Assembly (NCBI RefSeq): GCF_002310495.1
Contig: NZ_CP023344.1
Coordinates: forward strand, 4,047,501-4,111,500
Source: Nibricoccus aquaticus
Lineage (GTDB): Bacteria; Verrucomicrobiota; Verrucomicrobiia; Opitutales; Opitutaceae
DNA: 64,000 nt
Direction of reading: 5' to 3'
In this document: in pieces, positions 55,594-64,000 of the stretch
Layout: each line of letters begins with the position of its first letter
Numbering within the stretch: the first letter of the stretch is position 1
Position numbers and translations under genes: made by a program
Notes under the pieces: model-generated
Seen by the model: only the letters and a program-made list of their open reading frames with translations
What the model was told of the DNA's origin: nothing
The model's database searches: none

Positions 55594-55603
55594 CCCCCCC
55601 CCC
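55594..55603. repeat. C10 homopolymer at the ribosome-binding position
   Basis: Ten consecutive C end 8 bases before the ATG at 55612. Tracts like this can change length by slippage. A C8 tract (minus strand, 60899-60906) sits at the same place before the AraC gene. Confidence 0.7.
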
Positions 55604-55611
55604 GAAAGACC

Positions 55612-58600
55612 ATGACGTATCGTTACGCATCTTACTTCTGGACCTGCCTCAGGCATGTCCTGCTTACCGCGCTTGCGAGCGCTTTTATCACGACACTTCC
55701 CGCCGCCGTTTACCAGGAGACTTTCAACTATCCAGACGGTACTATTATAGTAAATACGGATGTGCCTGATGGCGTCGGCGTGGGCGGCTGGCATCGCCAG
55801 TCCGGCTCGAGTGGCGGCAATGGCAGCAAGATCACCGTGAATCAGGGGGCCGTCTCCTTTGGCGGCATTAACGGGCAGGATATCTATCTGCCGCTTGGCA
55901 GCGCCGGGACGATCAACTATCCGTTTCCAATCGCAGCCAGCAGTCCCGGACCGATTTATTTTGGCTTCGATTTCAGCATCACTTCGGCGAGTGCCGCTGG
56001 GGAATCTTTCTTCGGCCTGGCCGCCAACTCTTCGAGCGTGCGCGCGGGAATTCGCGCGAAGTCGGCGGACGCAGGTTATGTGCTCGGTTATGGCGGAACG
56101 GCCATCGTCTGGAGCACGCAGGTCCTGAGTTTCGGCACCCCTTATCGGGCGGTGCTGCGCTACGATGTCGTGGCGGGAACGGTCAACAACCCGGGCACTT
56201 TATATGTTTTCCCTGTGAATCTCGCCGGCGTGGACAAGGCCACCGAAGGCAATAACGCCGCGGTGATCTCGGGACATGTGGCAGGCACGGACTGGGACAC
56301 AGGAATTCCCGGACCACTGCTGAATCAGGTCAGCACATCGCCTGTTGTATCTGGTTTTACCCGACTCTTTATCGCGGACAATTTTAGCGACGCAGTCGGC
56401 AGCGTTGGACCGACGGAGGGCATCTCCGAGGACTTTGCCTTGTCCGCGGGTAATTTCACACCGGTCTCCGGGGGTACCTGGACGGTGAACGAGGGGCGTT
56501 ACGTTCTCTCCGCTCCGGCGAGCGCCAGCCCCGGATTCCTGGGCAATCTCAGCGTGCATAACACCGCAATCCAGAGTGATTTTTCTCTAAGCACGGTGAT
56601 GCGCATCACCGGGACCGGTGCGCTTTGGAACGACGCCGCCGTGGTCTTCCACTATCAAGACTCCAACAACTTCTATTACGTTTCGCTCAACGAAAGTAAT
56701 GACGACAACACGAAGGGCATCCTGAAGGTCCAGGGCGGCGTCGTGACGCAGCTCGCCGATATCACGGCCGTGGTGGCGAGCGATACCGACTATCGGTTGA
56801 AGATCGAGCGCACGGGTTCGTTGATCGTCGTGTTTCTTGACGACGTCGAGATCGCCTCGGCGGACGACGCATCCTTCGGCTTCGGTAAAGTCGGCTATGG
56901 GACAAATAATGACGGCGCGAGCTACGACGATCTTAGCGTAATCGGAACGCTTCTCGGGCAGGCTCAGGTATCGGCGCCTGCATTCACTCCGGAGGGCGGC
57001 ACTTATTTTACCGCCCAATCGGTCTCTATTTCTACTGCGACCTCGGATGTGAGTATCCGCTACACGGATGACGACACGGACCCAACTCCAACCACCGGTA
57101 CGATCTATGCCGGGCCGATCGCGGTGAGCAGCGACAAAACCCTGAAGGCGATCGCTTACAAAACGGGCATGTCTCCTAGCGTGGTCGCCAATGCTTCGTA
57201 CACCTTCCTCGTGGCTCCCGTGGCGAATCCCGAGTTCAGCCCAGCCGGAGGGACGTTCACCTCTGCCCAGACCGTCACGCTCTCCTCGGCGACTGAGGGC
57301 GCATCGATCCGCTACACGACGGATGGATCGCAGCCATCGCCGACCATGGGCGAACTCTACACCGCTCCCATCGCGGTCAGCAGCACGACCACCTTGAAAG
57401 CGATCTCCTACAAAACTGGCGTACCTGACAGCGATGTGGTCAGTGCCACCTATCGGATCGGGAATCTCTCGCTCGGATCCTTCGGTCCCAACGGCACGCA
57501 CTGGCCGGATATGCTGCCCACTCCCTTCCTGTACGACACCACGGTGCCGCATGTGATCGATGTAGCGTGCACATGGACCGCCATTCGCGACGCGATTACG
57601 GCGCTCACACCCGCGCAGGTTTCAGCCGGAGTGCTGATCCGCGTCGCTCCCGGCGATCTTCCCGGCAACGGCTCGGGCTCGACCTCTACTCCCGTGCTTC
57701 AGAACCTCGGCTCCACCGCCTGGACGAAACGCATTACCGTCGCCCCCCGCGATGGCTACGGCACCGTCACCATCGGCATCAGCGGCAGCGTCGGCGCACG
57801 TATCCACAATGTTAACAACGTGTGCTTCGCTGGCTTCGTCGCCTACTCGCTGCGCCCCAGCGCCTGCGTCAACTCCGCCATCGCCTGGACCAAGATCACC
57901 AACTGGCTAGGCGCTTCCGCCTCCACCAACATGGCCAGCTCCAACATGGAGTTCGTCGAAGTGGTGCTGCCCGAATATTCGGTGCGCGACGTCGACAGCG
58001 CCCAAGCCGCCTCCAGCACCAACGGCGCGCTCTCGAACTTCAAGTTCATCGGTTGCTACATCGCCCCGCGCTATCGCTCGAACGGCAGCGCCCATACGGA
58101 CACGTTCCAGTTCTTCGGGTCCTCGGGCTACTCCAACATGAAGTTCAAAGACTCCGTGATCTTCGCGAGCAGCAACTGCGCGATCCAGACCGGGGACTTG
58201 GACGGACTGGAGATCGATCACTGCTATATCGCGGCGGAAGCCCCGGCGCTGCACCGCTATCCGTTTCCTCAAGGCTACACGCCTCCTAACCCGCTGGATG
58301 TCACCAAGACTTTCAACGGTGGCGGTGGTAACTTCAGGGTCTACGATTCGATCCTGATCGGCCGCATGCCTTATGCGGCTTCACCATGGACGATGGTGGT
58401 CAACACCCGCATCACGGAACCGGTATCGCTCGCACTAGGGGCGACCGGAGCCTGGACGGTTGATCCGACTCTTCTCACAACCACACCAGAAGACTTCGGC
58501 GTGCCGTTGCCTACGGACGATTACCTGCTCTCGATCTGGAGTCCGTCGGCCGCTCTGACCGCTTACGAGCAATGGAAAGTTGATCAGGGTCTGAGTGCTG

Positions 58601-59916
58601 AAACTCTGGACACAGATACACCAGCAGATGACGGCGTGCCGTTGCTACTGAAGTATGCGACGCTCGGTTCCGTAACCATCTCCGACCCCTCTCCGGTGGT
58701 CCTCGACTCCGACAGCGCCCAGCTCTCGCTGGTATTCATACACCGCGTTCCTGCGCCGGTCACCTACCGCGTGGAAACCTCCGAGAATCTGACGACATGG
58801 CAGACACTGGCCACGCTGCCTGCGGGAGAAACCGTGTGGCAAGGTGCGTCAACCGTCACGGGCACACCGATCGATGCCCAATCGGCGCAAGCGTCTGTAC
58901 TGCTGCCAGCATCCGATTCACGTGGATTCTTCCGGCTCGCGGTAGTCCTCGGCGACACCACGGTGCGCAGCCAGCCTTCGGGTTATGTTTCGCATAGCCT
59001 GCCGGCCGGCGCATCGAGCGCTTATCTCGGCCAGCCATTGCTGGCACCGGCGCTTTACCTTGGCACGGTGAAGAATGTCAGTGCGGGACAAGTGACTATG
59101 GCGGGAACGCCGTTTGTGCCGGGAGCGTTTGCCGCCAGTCCGCATTGGCTGCGTGTGCTCACCGGCGCGCAGGCAGGACGCCACGCCCTGATCACCGCCA
59201 ACGGCAACAACACGCTGACAGTGGATCTGTCGGATGGAGCGGCCGAGGTGGTCGCATTGGATACAGCCGGCTGGACGCTGGCGCCCGGAGATCAAATCGA
59301 AGTTGCCCCGGCCGATACGCTCGCGTCGTTCTTCAACGATCTGGTCGTTCCCGGCAGCTCGTTGTTCACCGCCGACACCGTCGGTCTATGGAACGGCACC
59401 CGCTGGGTCTCTTACTATCGTTCCACCACGCAGAATGCCTGGATCGGACAGCTTACGGGCATGGTCGCTCAGGATAACGTCGTGCTTCCTCCGCAAGGCG
59501 CGTGGGTGCTGACACGTCGTGCAGGCCGTCCCGCCTTCACGCTGCAACTCACGGGCGTGGTTCCCGAATCGAAACAACTCCTCCGCGTGAAAGGCGGCGC
59601 CACCACGATGACTTCGGGCCGGTTCCCTGTTCCGCAGCCGCTCTCCGCTTATGCCTTCGAAGGTCCGGGAGCGTGGACGTCCGGGCTGACTGTTCAGCAG
59701 GCCGATAATGTCGGTCTGTGGGATGGAGTTCGCTGGGTCTATTACTGGCGCACGACTGCCGGTACCTGGCTCAAGCAGGATGATGCTTCGGCTACGGACT
59801 ATTCCACCCTTGAGATCGCGCCCGCCCGGGCTGTCTCAGTGGTGCGCCGCAACGCGGCCGCCGGTCCCGCAGTATTCCTGTCGCAACCCCAGCCCTACAC
59901 CGATCCCCGTCAATAA
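55612..59916 (+). CDS. Large multidomain secreted beta-helix protein
   Basis: A 1434-residue secreted protein. Order: signal peptide (LLTALASAFITTLPAA); an N-terminal LamG-like module (to about 250); a second concanavalin-like module (about 285-440, DAAVVFHYQDSNNFYYVSL); two chitobiase-C-type repeats (about 457-530 and 535-612, SIRYTDDDTDPTP and SIRYTTDGSQPSP); a beta-helix region (623-973, from FGPNGTHWPDMLPTPFLYD) paralogous to the protein at 38952; a linker; and a C-terminal region from about 1119 with paired WNGTRWVSYYR and WDGVRWVYYWR motifs like TIGR02597 proteins of Verrucomicrobia. Probably a cell-surface polysaccharide-binding or -cleaving protein. A longer frame from 55426 has no signal peptide. 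Confidence 0.83.
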   Translation: MTYRYASYFWTCLRHVLLTALASAFITTLPAAVYQETFNYPDGTIIVNTDVPDGVGVGGWHRQSGSSGGNGSKITVNQGAVSFGGINGQDIYLPLGSAGTINYPFPIAASSPGPIYFGFDFSITSASAAGESFFGLAANSSSVRAGIRAKSADAGYVLGYGGTAIVWSTQVLSFGTPYRAVLRYDVVAGTVNNPGTLYVFPVNLAGVDKATEGNNAAVISGHVAGTDWDTGIPGPLLNQVSTSPVVSGFTRLFIADNFSDAVGSVGPTEGISEDFALSAGNFTPVSGGTWTVNEGRYVLSAPASASPGFLGNLSVHNTAIQSDFSLSTVMRITGTGALWNDAAVVFHYQDSNNFYYVSLNESNDDNTKGILKVQGGVVTQLADITAVVASDTDYRLKIERTGSLIVVFLDDVEIASADDASFGFGKVGYGTNNDGASYDDLSVIGTLLGQAQVSAPAFTPEGGTYFTAQSVSISTATSDVSIRYTDDDTDPTPTTGTIYAGPIAVSSDKTLKAIAYKTGMSPSVVANASYTFLVAPVANPEFSPAGGTFTSAQTVTLSSATEGASIRYTTDGSQPSPTMGELYTAPIAVSSTTTLKAISYKTGVPDSDVVSATYRIGNLSLGSFGPNGTHWPDMLPTPFLYDTTVPHVIDVACTWTAIRDAITALTPAQVSAGVLIRVAPGDLPGNGSGSTSTPVLQNLGSTAWTKRITVAPRDGYGTVTIGISGSVGARIHNVNNVCFAGFVAYSLRPSACVNSAIAWTKITNWLGASASTNMASSNMEFVEVVLPEYSVRDVDSAQAASSTNGALSNFKFIGCYIAPRYRSNGSAHTDTFQFFGSSGYSNMKFKDSVIFASSNCAIQTGDLDGLEIDHCYIAAEAPALHRYPFPQGYTPPNPLDVTKTFNGGGGNFRVYDSILIGRMPYAASPWTMVVNTRITEPVSLALGATGAWTVDPTLLTTTPEDFGVPLPTDDYLLSIWSPSAALTAYEQWKVDQGLSAETLDTDTPADDGVPLLLKYATLGSVTISDPSPVVLDSDSAQLSLVFIHRVPAPVTYRVETSENLTTWQTLATLPAGETVWQGASTVTGTPIDAQSAQASVLLPASDSRGFFRLAVVLGDTTVRSQPSGYVSHSLPAGASSAYLGQPLLAPALYLGTVKNVSAGQVTMAGTPFVPGAFAASPHWLRVLTGAQAGRHALITANGNNTLTVDLSDGAAEVVALDTAGWTLAPGDQIEVAPADTLASFFNDLVVPGSSLFTADTVGLWNGTRWVSYYRSTTQNAWIGQLTGMVAQDNVVLPPQGAWVLTRRAGRPAFTLQLTGVVPESKQLLRVKGGATTMTSGRFPVPQPLSAYAFEGPGAWTSGLTVQQADNVGLWDGVRWVYYWRTTAGTWLKQDDASATDYSTLEIAPARAVSVVRRNAAAGPAVFLSQPQPYTDPRQ

Positions 59917-59976
59917 GCTGATGTTTGAGATCCGGGTTGCCTCCTCGACGGAGGAGCGGCCCGGGCCCGCATAATC

Positions 59977-60012
59977 AGGCGGACAATCGTACCATCGATT
60001 GTCCGCCTTTTT
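59977..60012 (+). terminator. Rho-independent terminator
   Basis: AGGCGGACAATCG pairs perfectly with CGATTGTCCGCCT around a 6-base loop, and a T-run at 60008-60012 follows. It ends the large beta-helix transcript. Confidence 0.9.
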
Positions 60013-60098
60013 CGCGTCTGGGCGCCGGGGAAATGACTGCTTTCCCTTCGCCTTTGCGCGACGCCGATACGGCATGCGCCTTGAACGGGTTCGCGGGT

Positions 60099-60896
60099 TC
60101 AACGCCCCGGTGCTCTCAAAGCGAGCGGGTTTTCCCCGAAATGGCGGCGAAAGCTTCGTCGCAGGGCATCTGCGCTGCCAAAGCCGGAGGCTGCAGCGAT
60201 CTCGGTCAAGGGCAGGGGAGTAGCGAGGATCATGGCGCGGGCCTTTTCGAGCCGGAGCGCGCGCAGCGCTCCGCCGGGAGTGCATCCGTGGCGTCTGGTG
60301 TATTCGCGGATAAAGTATTCCCGGGAAACCCCGGTGAGACGCGCGATGTCTTTCAGGCCCAGCCTGCCGCCGGCGTCGTTGTCCATCAGGTGCCTGCCAT
60401 ATTCGATCGGGTCGACCGGATCGCGGTCGGATAGCTGTTCGCGACGAAGCGAAAAGAGCAGCCGGCCCAGCATCTCCGCAACTTGGTATGGGTCGCGAAA
60501 ATCATGACGATGGCTTCGCGCGATGATCTCATCGAGCAGGCGGGCGGCCTCTCCGCCGTCGCGCATGCGCACGACCGATCCAAACGCCGATCTCAACTCG
60601 TCGAAAAAAGGGCGCAGTGCTCCGGGAGAGAATGCGATGAAGCGGAGCCGGTAGGGAACCGTTGCTTCTGCCGGAAAGCCGTAGCGCGAGGGTTCATCGT
60701 GGGTGAAAAGGAGCGCCTGGCCGCGGGCTGCGAGTTCTGCCTGGCCGTCCATTTCAAAGCGCACAGCGCCGGAAAGAGTGCGTTGCACGACACAATAATC
60801 CGTCAGCGGCCGCCGGGAGTTGTCCCAGATGTAACGCGTGTCGCTCCACGTTTCGTCGTCGGCGGCGGTGAGTCGTGGATAGATGGCCGCAGGCAT
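60099..60896 (-). CDS. AraC-family transcription regulator
   Basis: A 265-residue regulator. The N-terminal half is a cupin-like sensor (YCVVQRTLSGAVRFEMDGQ, LLFTHDEPSRYGFP). The C-terminal 100 residues hold two helix-turn-helix motifs: LGLKDIARLTGVSREYFIREYTRR (first) and LTEIAAASGFGSADALRRSFRRHFG (second), the latter a canonical AraC signature. It is divergent from the GH4 gene, its likely target. A tract of eight C lies immediately before its ATG on the minus strand. Confidence 0.92.
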   Translation of the reverse strand: MPAAIYPRLTAADDETWSDTRYIWDNSRRPLTDYCVVQRTLSGAVRFEMDGQAELAARGQALLFTHDEPSRYGFPAEATVPYRLRFIAFSPGALRPFFDELRSAFGSVVRMRDGGEAARLLDEIIARSHRHDFRDPYQVAEMLGRLLFSLRREQLSDRDPVDPIEYGRHLMDNDAGGRLGLKDIARLTGVSREYFIREYTRRHGCTPGGALRALRLEKARAMILATPLPLTEIAAASGFGSADALRRSFRRHFGENPLALRAPGR

Positions 60897-60986
60897 TAGG
60901 GGGGGGAGTTCACAAAATGACGGGCTCCGATCAACTTCTATCTCTGCACGTTCTGAGCGATATGTCGGCAGCTTCCAGGCGATCCC

Positions 60987-62465
60987 ATGAAAACGAAATC
61001 ATCCCCTTCCTCCACTTCCGGCAAAGGCCATGCAGCGCACACGCAAAGCTCCGCGGTGAGCGGTCTGCCAGGCGCTATTTCACGTAAGATCAAACTGGCT
61101 TTTCTCGGCGCGGGGAGCTTCTTCACACCGCGACTTGTGAACGATCTCGTGCGCATTCCGGGCGAGCGCGGCGGGACAATCGCGCTGGTCGATATCGATG
61201 AGAAACGCCTGCGCGTATCTGCGAGGCTCGTACGCCAGTTGCTCGCCTCGATCGGGAAAGCTCATTGGAAACTGGTGACCTCGACGGATCGCGTGGAGGT
61301 TCTCAAAGACTCCGACTATGTGGTGAACTGCATCGAGGTGAGCGGGCTCGAATGCGTGCGCTGGGACAACGACATCCCGCTCAAGTACGGGGTGGATCAG
61401 TGCATCGGTGACACGATCGGACCGGGAGGCCTGTTCAAGGCGCTGCGCACCATCCCAGTCTGGCTGAAAGTGCTGAAGGATTGTGAGCGGCTTTGCCCGG
61501 ATGCACTCGTGCTCAACTACACGAACCCGATGGCGATGCTGTGCACGGCGGCGGCGAGAACTTCCTCGATGAAGGTCGTGGGCCTTTGCCACAGCGTGCA
61601 GCACACGAGTGACCAGCTCGCACGGTATGCGGGCGTTCCTGTGACGGAGCTGGAGTGGGAGTGCGCGGGCATCAATCATCTCGCGTGGTTCACCCGGCTC
61701 ACTCACGCCGGGCGCGATCTGTATCCAGATCTCAAGGCCCGGTTTGCCCGCGACGTGGAAAAAGCGCTGGCGGATCACGCCGCAGGCAACGGCCCGTCTG
61801 ATTCCGAATACGAGCCGGTGCCGCTGGATCGCGACATCGTGCGCAAAGACATGTGCCTTCGGTTCGGCGCGTTCATCACGGAGAGCTCCGGGCATTTATC
61901 CGAGTACCTGCCGTACTATCGAAAGAGCGCGGCTGGGCGCGCCTATCTGCGCCGTGGCTATGACGGCGGTTCGCGATTTTACGCAACGCACTGGCCGACC
62001 TGGCGTGCAAATGCGGATCGCGACCGGAATAAAATCCTGCGCGGTGAACTCGCGATGGACTGGCCGCGTTCGTGGGAGTACGCGTCCTGGATTATCGAGG
62101 CGAAGGAGAAGAACTCGCCGTTCCGGATTCATGGAAACGTCATGAATTCCACCGATGGCGGTGGGCCACTCATCGCGAATCTACCGGCGTGGGGTTGTAT
62201 CGAGGTAGCCTGCCTGATCGATGCCAACGGCGTGCAGCCGATTCGCTACGGTGCGTTGCCACGGCAGATGGCGGCGGTCTCCGCGAGCAATCTCAGTTTC
62301 TTCGATCTCGGAGCGGAAGCGGCGATCAACCGGAGCGTGGAAACGGCCGTGCATGCGTTGCTGCTGGACCCGCTCACATCAGCGGTCTGCACGCCGGCTC
62401 AGATCGAGGCGATGACGCTTGAGCTCTTTGCTGCGGAGAAAGCGTTTCTACCTGAGTACCGATGA
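60987..62465 (+). CDS. GH4-family glycosidase (MelA/LplD type)
   Basis: A 492-residue NAD- and metal-dependent glycosidase that acts by an oxidation-elimination mechanism. Rossmann motif KLAFLGAGSFFTPRLV near 35-50; NYTNPMAM; metal-binding Cys201-His202 in GLCHSVQ; INHLAWF with Asn230-His231. The CHSVQ form is that of alpha-galactosidases and alpha-galacturonidases, not of phospho-beta-glucosidases, so a uronide- or galactoside-cleaving cytoplasmic enzyme is likely. About 30 extra residues precede the Rossmann fold, so the true start may lie downstream. Confidence 0.9.
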   Translation: MKTKSSPSSTSGKGHAAHTQSSAVSGLPGAISRKIKLAFLGAGSFFTPRLVNDLVRIPGERGGTIALVDIDEKRLRVSARLVRQLLASIGKAHWKLVTSTDRVEVLKDSDYVVNCIEVSGLECVRWDNDIPLKYGVDQCIGDTIGPGGLFKALRTIPVWLKVLKDCERLCPDALVLNYTNPMAMLCTAAARTSSMKVVGLCHSVQHTSDQLARYAGVPVTELEWECAGINHLAWFTRLTHAGRDLYPDLKARFARDVEKALADHAAGNGPSDSEYEPVPLDRDIVRKDMCLRFGAFITESSGHLSEYLPYYRKSAAGRAYLRRGYDGGSRFYATHWPTWRANADRDRNKILRGELAMDWPRSWEYASWIIEAKEKNSPFRIHGNVMNSTDGGGPLIANLPAWGCIEVACLIDANGVQPIRYGALPRQMAAVSASNLSFFDLGAEAAINRSVETAVHALLLDPLTSAVCTPAQIEAMTLELFAAEKAFLPEYR

Positions 62466-62492
62466 ACGAGTAGCACGCCCGTTCGCGAAAAA

Positions 62493-62507
62493 TTTAACAG
62501 GTTTAAC
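62493..62507. promoter_or_regulatory. AACAGGTT operator copy 7
   Basis: TTTAACAGGTTTAAC, 28 bases after the GH4 stop and about 130 bases before the TonB receptor start. Confidence 0.65.
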
Positions 62508-62637
62508 GCGGACGGGTTTGGATATTTTGCGAGCGTTTGCACGGTACGTTTATTCGCGGTCGCCCCCGGCCGGATTTCCCCCCTCGTTGATTTCCACGGC
62601 CTGTCCGTCGGCGATTCTCTCTTCTCTTCCCAACACC

Positions 62638-64000
62638 ATGCATACCCCCCGACTCCACCTCAGTTCTCCGGCCCGTTCATCGGTGCGCCGTTTCGATCTT
62701 CTTTTGTGGTTATTGTTCGCCCTGCCGGTCGCGCTATTCGCGCAGGCCACGGGCACCATCACCGGTCAGGTATTCAAGCCTGGCACCGGAGAATTTGTTC
62801 GTTCAGCCGAAGTGCGGATCTCTGGAACGAACCAGGTCACTGATACGGATCGTGAAGGCTCCTATGTCTTCACCGGCGTACCGGCAGGCGACGTGACCGT
62901 GGAGGTTTCCTTCACCGGTTATGAAACAGCCAAGACGACCGTAACGGTCGTCGCAGGCCAGACCGTCACGCGTGATGTCAGCCTCTATACTGCTGAACAG
63001 CGCACGATGGGAGATGCTGGCGAGGTCATCGAACTGGAGGCCTTTATCATTTCTGCCGAAGTGGAAGGGCAGGCGAAGGCTACCCAGAATCAGCGCCGCT
63101 CGATGACGATCGGCGATCACGTCTCCTCGGACGAGTTTGGCGATGTGGTCGAAGGTAATATCGGTGAGTTTCTCAAGCACCTTCCCGGTGTCGATCTCGA
63201 GTATGTGCAGTTCGACGCGCGTGGTCCTCGTATGCGTGGTCTCGATCCGCAGTACGTCGGTGTCACGATGGATGGCGTGAAACTCGCCAGTGCGGATGCC
63301 TTCAACGCAACCGTGGGCACAGATAACGCGGGTGCCGATGGCAGCCGCGCCTTTGGTTTTGAGTCTATCTCCCTTTCGAGTGTCGATTCCGTGGAGGTCT
63401 ATAAAAACCTCAGCGCTGACCTTGATGCGGATGCGCCGGCGGGCACTATCAATCTCCGCTCGAAGCGTGCTTTTGATCGTTCGGGTCGGCGGATAAGCTA
63501 CACAGCCTCCCTCTCGGCCAATTCCGAGGAGTTCCAGTTCGAGCGCACTTCGGGCCCTGGCGATTATAAGCATCACAAGGCGCTGCCCTCCGTTTCACTG
63601 GAGTACTCGGACATCTTCCTCAACAAGCGGCTCGGCATCATCCTGACCTATAACCGCTCGAGCCTCTACAACGAGTTTCAGCAGTACTCGATGACGACGG
63701 TGAATCGCACGGCCACCGTAGCTGATCCCCGTGTGGCGGTCCCGCAGACCATCACCTTCACGGACGGTCCCAAGCTCACAGACCGCGAGACTTTCGGCTT
63801 TCGCGTCGACTACAAACTCTCACCCCGCCTCTCGTTCGGCGTGAACACCACGTTCGCGAAATACCACGCTACTTGGGATAACCGTCAGTTCCGTTTCGTG
63901 ACTTCGACCAACAACAACGCAACCTCACGCGCCACAGTTGTCGGTTCCGACCCGATGGTGAGCTTCACTTCCAGTGCTGCTAACTCTTCACTCACGCTCA
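62638..64000 (+). CDS. TonB-dependent receptor, 5' part
   Basis: An outer-membrane receptor whose frame stays open from ATG 62638 to the right edge (454 codons seen). Signal peptide LLLWLLFALPVALFAQA. Residues about 40-115 are a carboxypeptidase-regulatory-like domain (GTITGQVFKPGTGEF, FTGVPAGDVTVEVSFTGYE). The plug domain follows: GNIGEFLKHLPGVDLEY, RGLDPQYVGVTMDGVKL and SVDSVEVYKNLSADLDADAPAG, then the first barrel strands. Probable role: energised uptake of oligosaccharides released by the locus. A regulatory palindrome lies upstream. Confidence 0.92.
   Translation, partial: MHTPRLHLSSPARSSVRRFDLLLWLLFALPVALFAQATGTITGQVFKPGTGEFVRSAEVRISGTNQVTDTDREGSYVFTGVPAGDVTVEVSFTGYETAKTTVTVVAGQTVTRDVSLYTAEQRTMGDAGEVIELEAFIISAEVEGQAKATQNQRRSMTIGDHVSSDEFGDVVEGNIGEFLKHLPGVDLEYVQFDARGPRMRGLDPQYVGVTMDGVKLASADAFNATVGTDNAGADGSRAFGFESISLSSVDSVEVYKNLSADLDADAPAGTINLRSKRAFDRSGRRISYTASLSANSEEFQFERTSGPGDYKHHKALPSVSLEYSDIFLNKRLGIILTYNRSSLYNEFQQYSMTTVNRTATVADPRVAVPQTITFTDGPKLTDRETFGFRVDYKLSPRLSFGVNTTFAKYHATWDNRQFRFVTSTNNNATSRATVVGSDPMVSFTSSAANSSLTL

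Noticed and set aside
1-64000. CRISPR arrays, tRNA or rRNA genes, insertion sequences
   Set aside because: No regularly spaced repeats, cloverleaf sequences, rRNA or transposase frames were recognised by eye; a covariance-model search was not possible.

Overview
The window looks like part of a high-GC Verrucomicrobiota chromosome, most likely Opitutaceae-like (inference). Supporting signs are a PEP-CTERM protein, a large exoprotein whose C-terminus resembles the Verrucomicrobia-associated TIGR02597 type, many LamG/beta-helix exoproteins, a DUF5069 protein, a TonB receptor with a carboxypeptidase-like plug extension, and gene starts that almost all lack a Shine-Dalgarno sequence. No rRNA, tRNA, CRISPR array, insertion sequence or phage was seen.

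Positions 1-35 kb are mainly housekeeping. The left edge cuts a lower-GC gene (1-784, minus) with a HEPN-type R-D-x3-H motif. It is followed by DNA topoisomerase III, a REC-HDOD regulator, a cold-shock/DUF1294 membrane protein, proC, a response-regulator/histidine-kinase hybrid, folD, a secreted SH3-like protein and an RsuA/RluB pseudouridine synthase. Next come a CysJ-like flavoprotein lacking the flavodoxin domain, a fabG-acpP-fabF fatty-acid block with clear terminators, a response regulator with a four-cysteine tail, a DUF5069 protein, RNase R and glycogen synthase. A minus-strand group (DUF1302, DUF1329, Ycf48-like, RND exporter, AI-2E-type permease) resembles a recurrent envelope-export cluster. 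UvrA, Pal, a CbiX-like chelatase, a NarL-type regulator and a small S24/S26-like protein close this part.

Positions 35.8-64 kb form a carbohydrate-utilisation region. It holds a LacI regulator, two tandem esterases, a secreted beta-helix protein, a GH78-like rhamnosidase, an alpha/alpha-barrel protein with an F5/8C domain, a sialate O-acetylesterase-like enzyme, a DUF2264 protein, and a GH63/GH37-like gene broken by two in-frame TAG codons. These are followed by MFS and DASS transporters, a LamG protein, a PEP-CTERM protein, a 1434-residue multidomain beta-helix protein, an AraC regulator, a GH4 enzyme and a TonB-dependent receptor cut by the right edge. Rhamnosidase, esterases, GH4 and possible uronate transporters together suggest use of a rhamnose- and uronate-containing polysaccharide such as rhamnogalacturonan (inference).

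The most striking unexplained structure is a repeated near-palindrome with core AACAGGTT. I found seven copies in five intergenic regions, all in the carbohydrate region and one touching the lacI start. They probably mark one regulon tying these dispersed units together.
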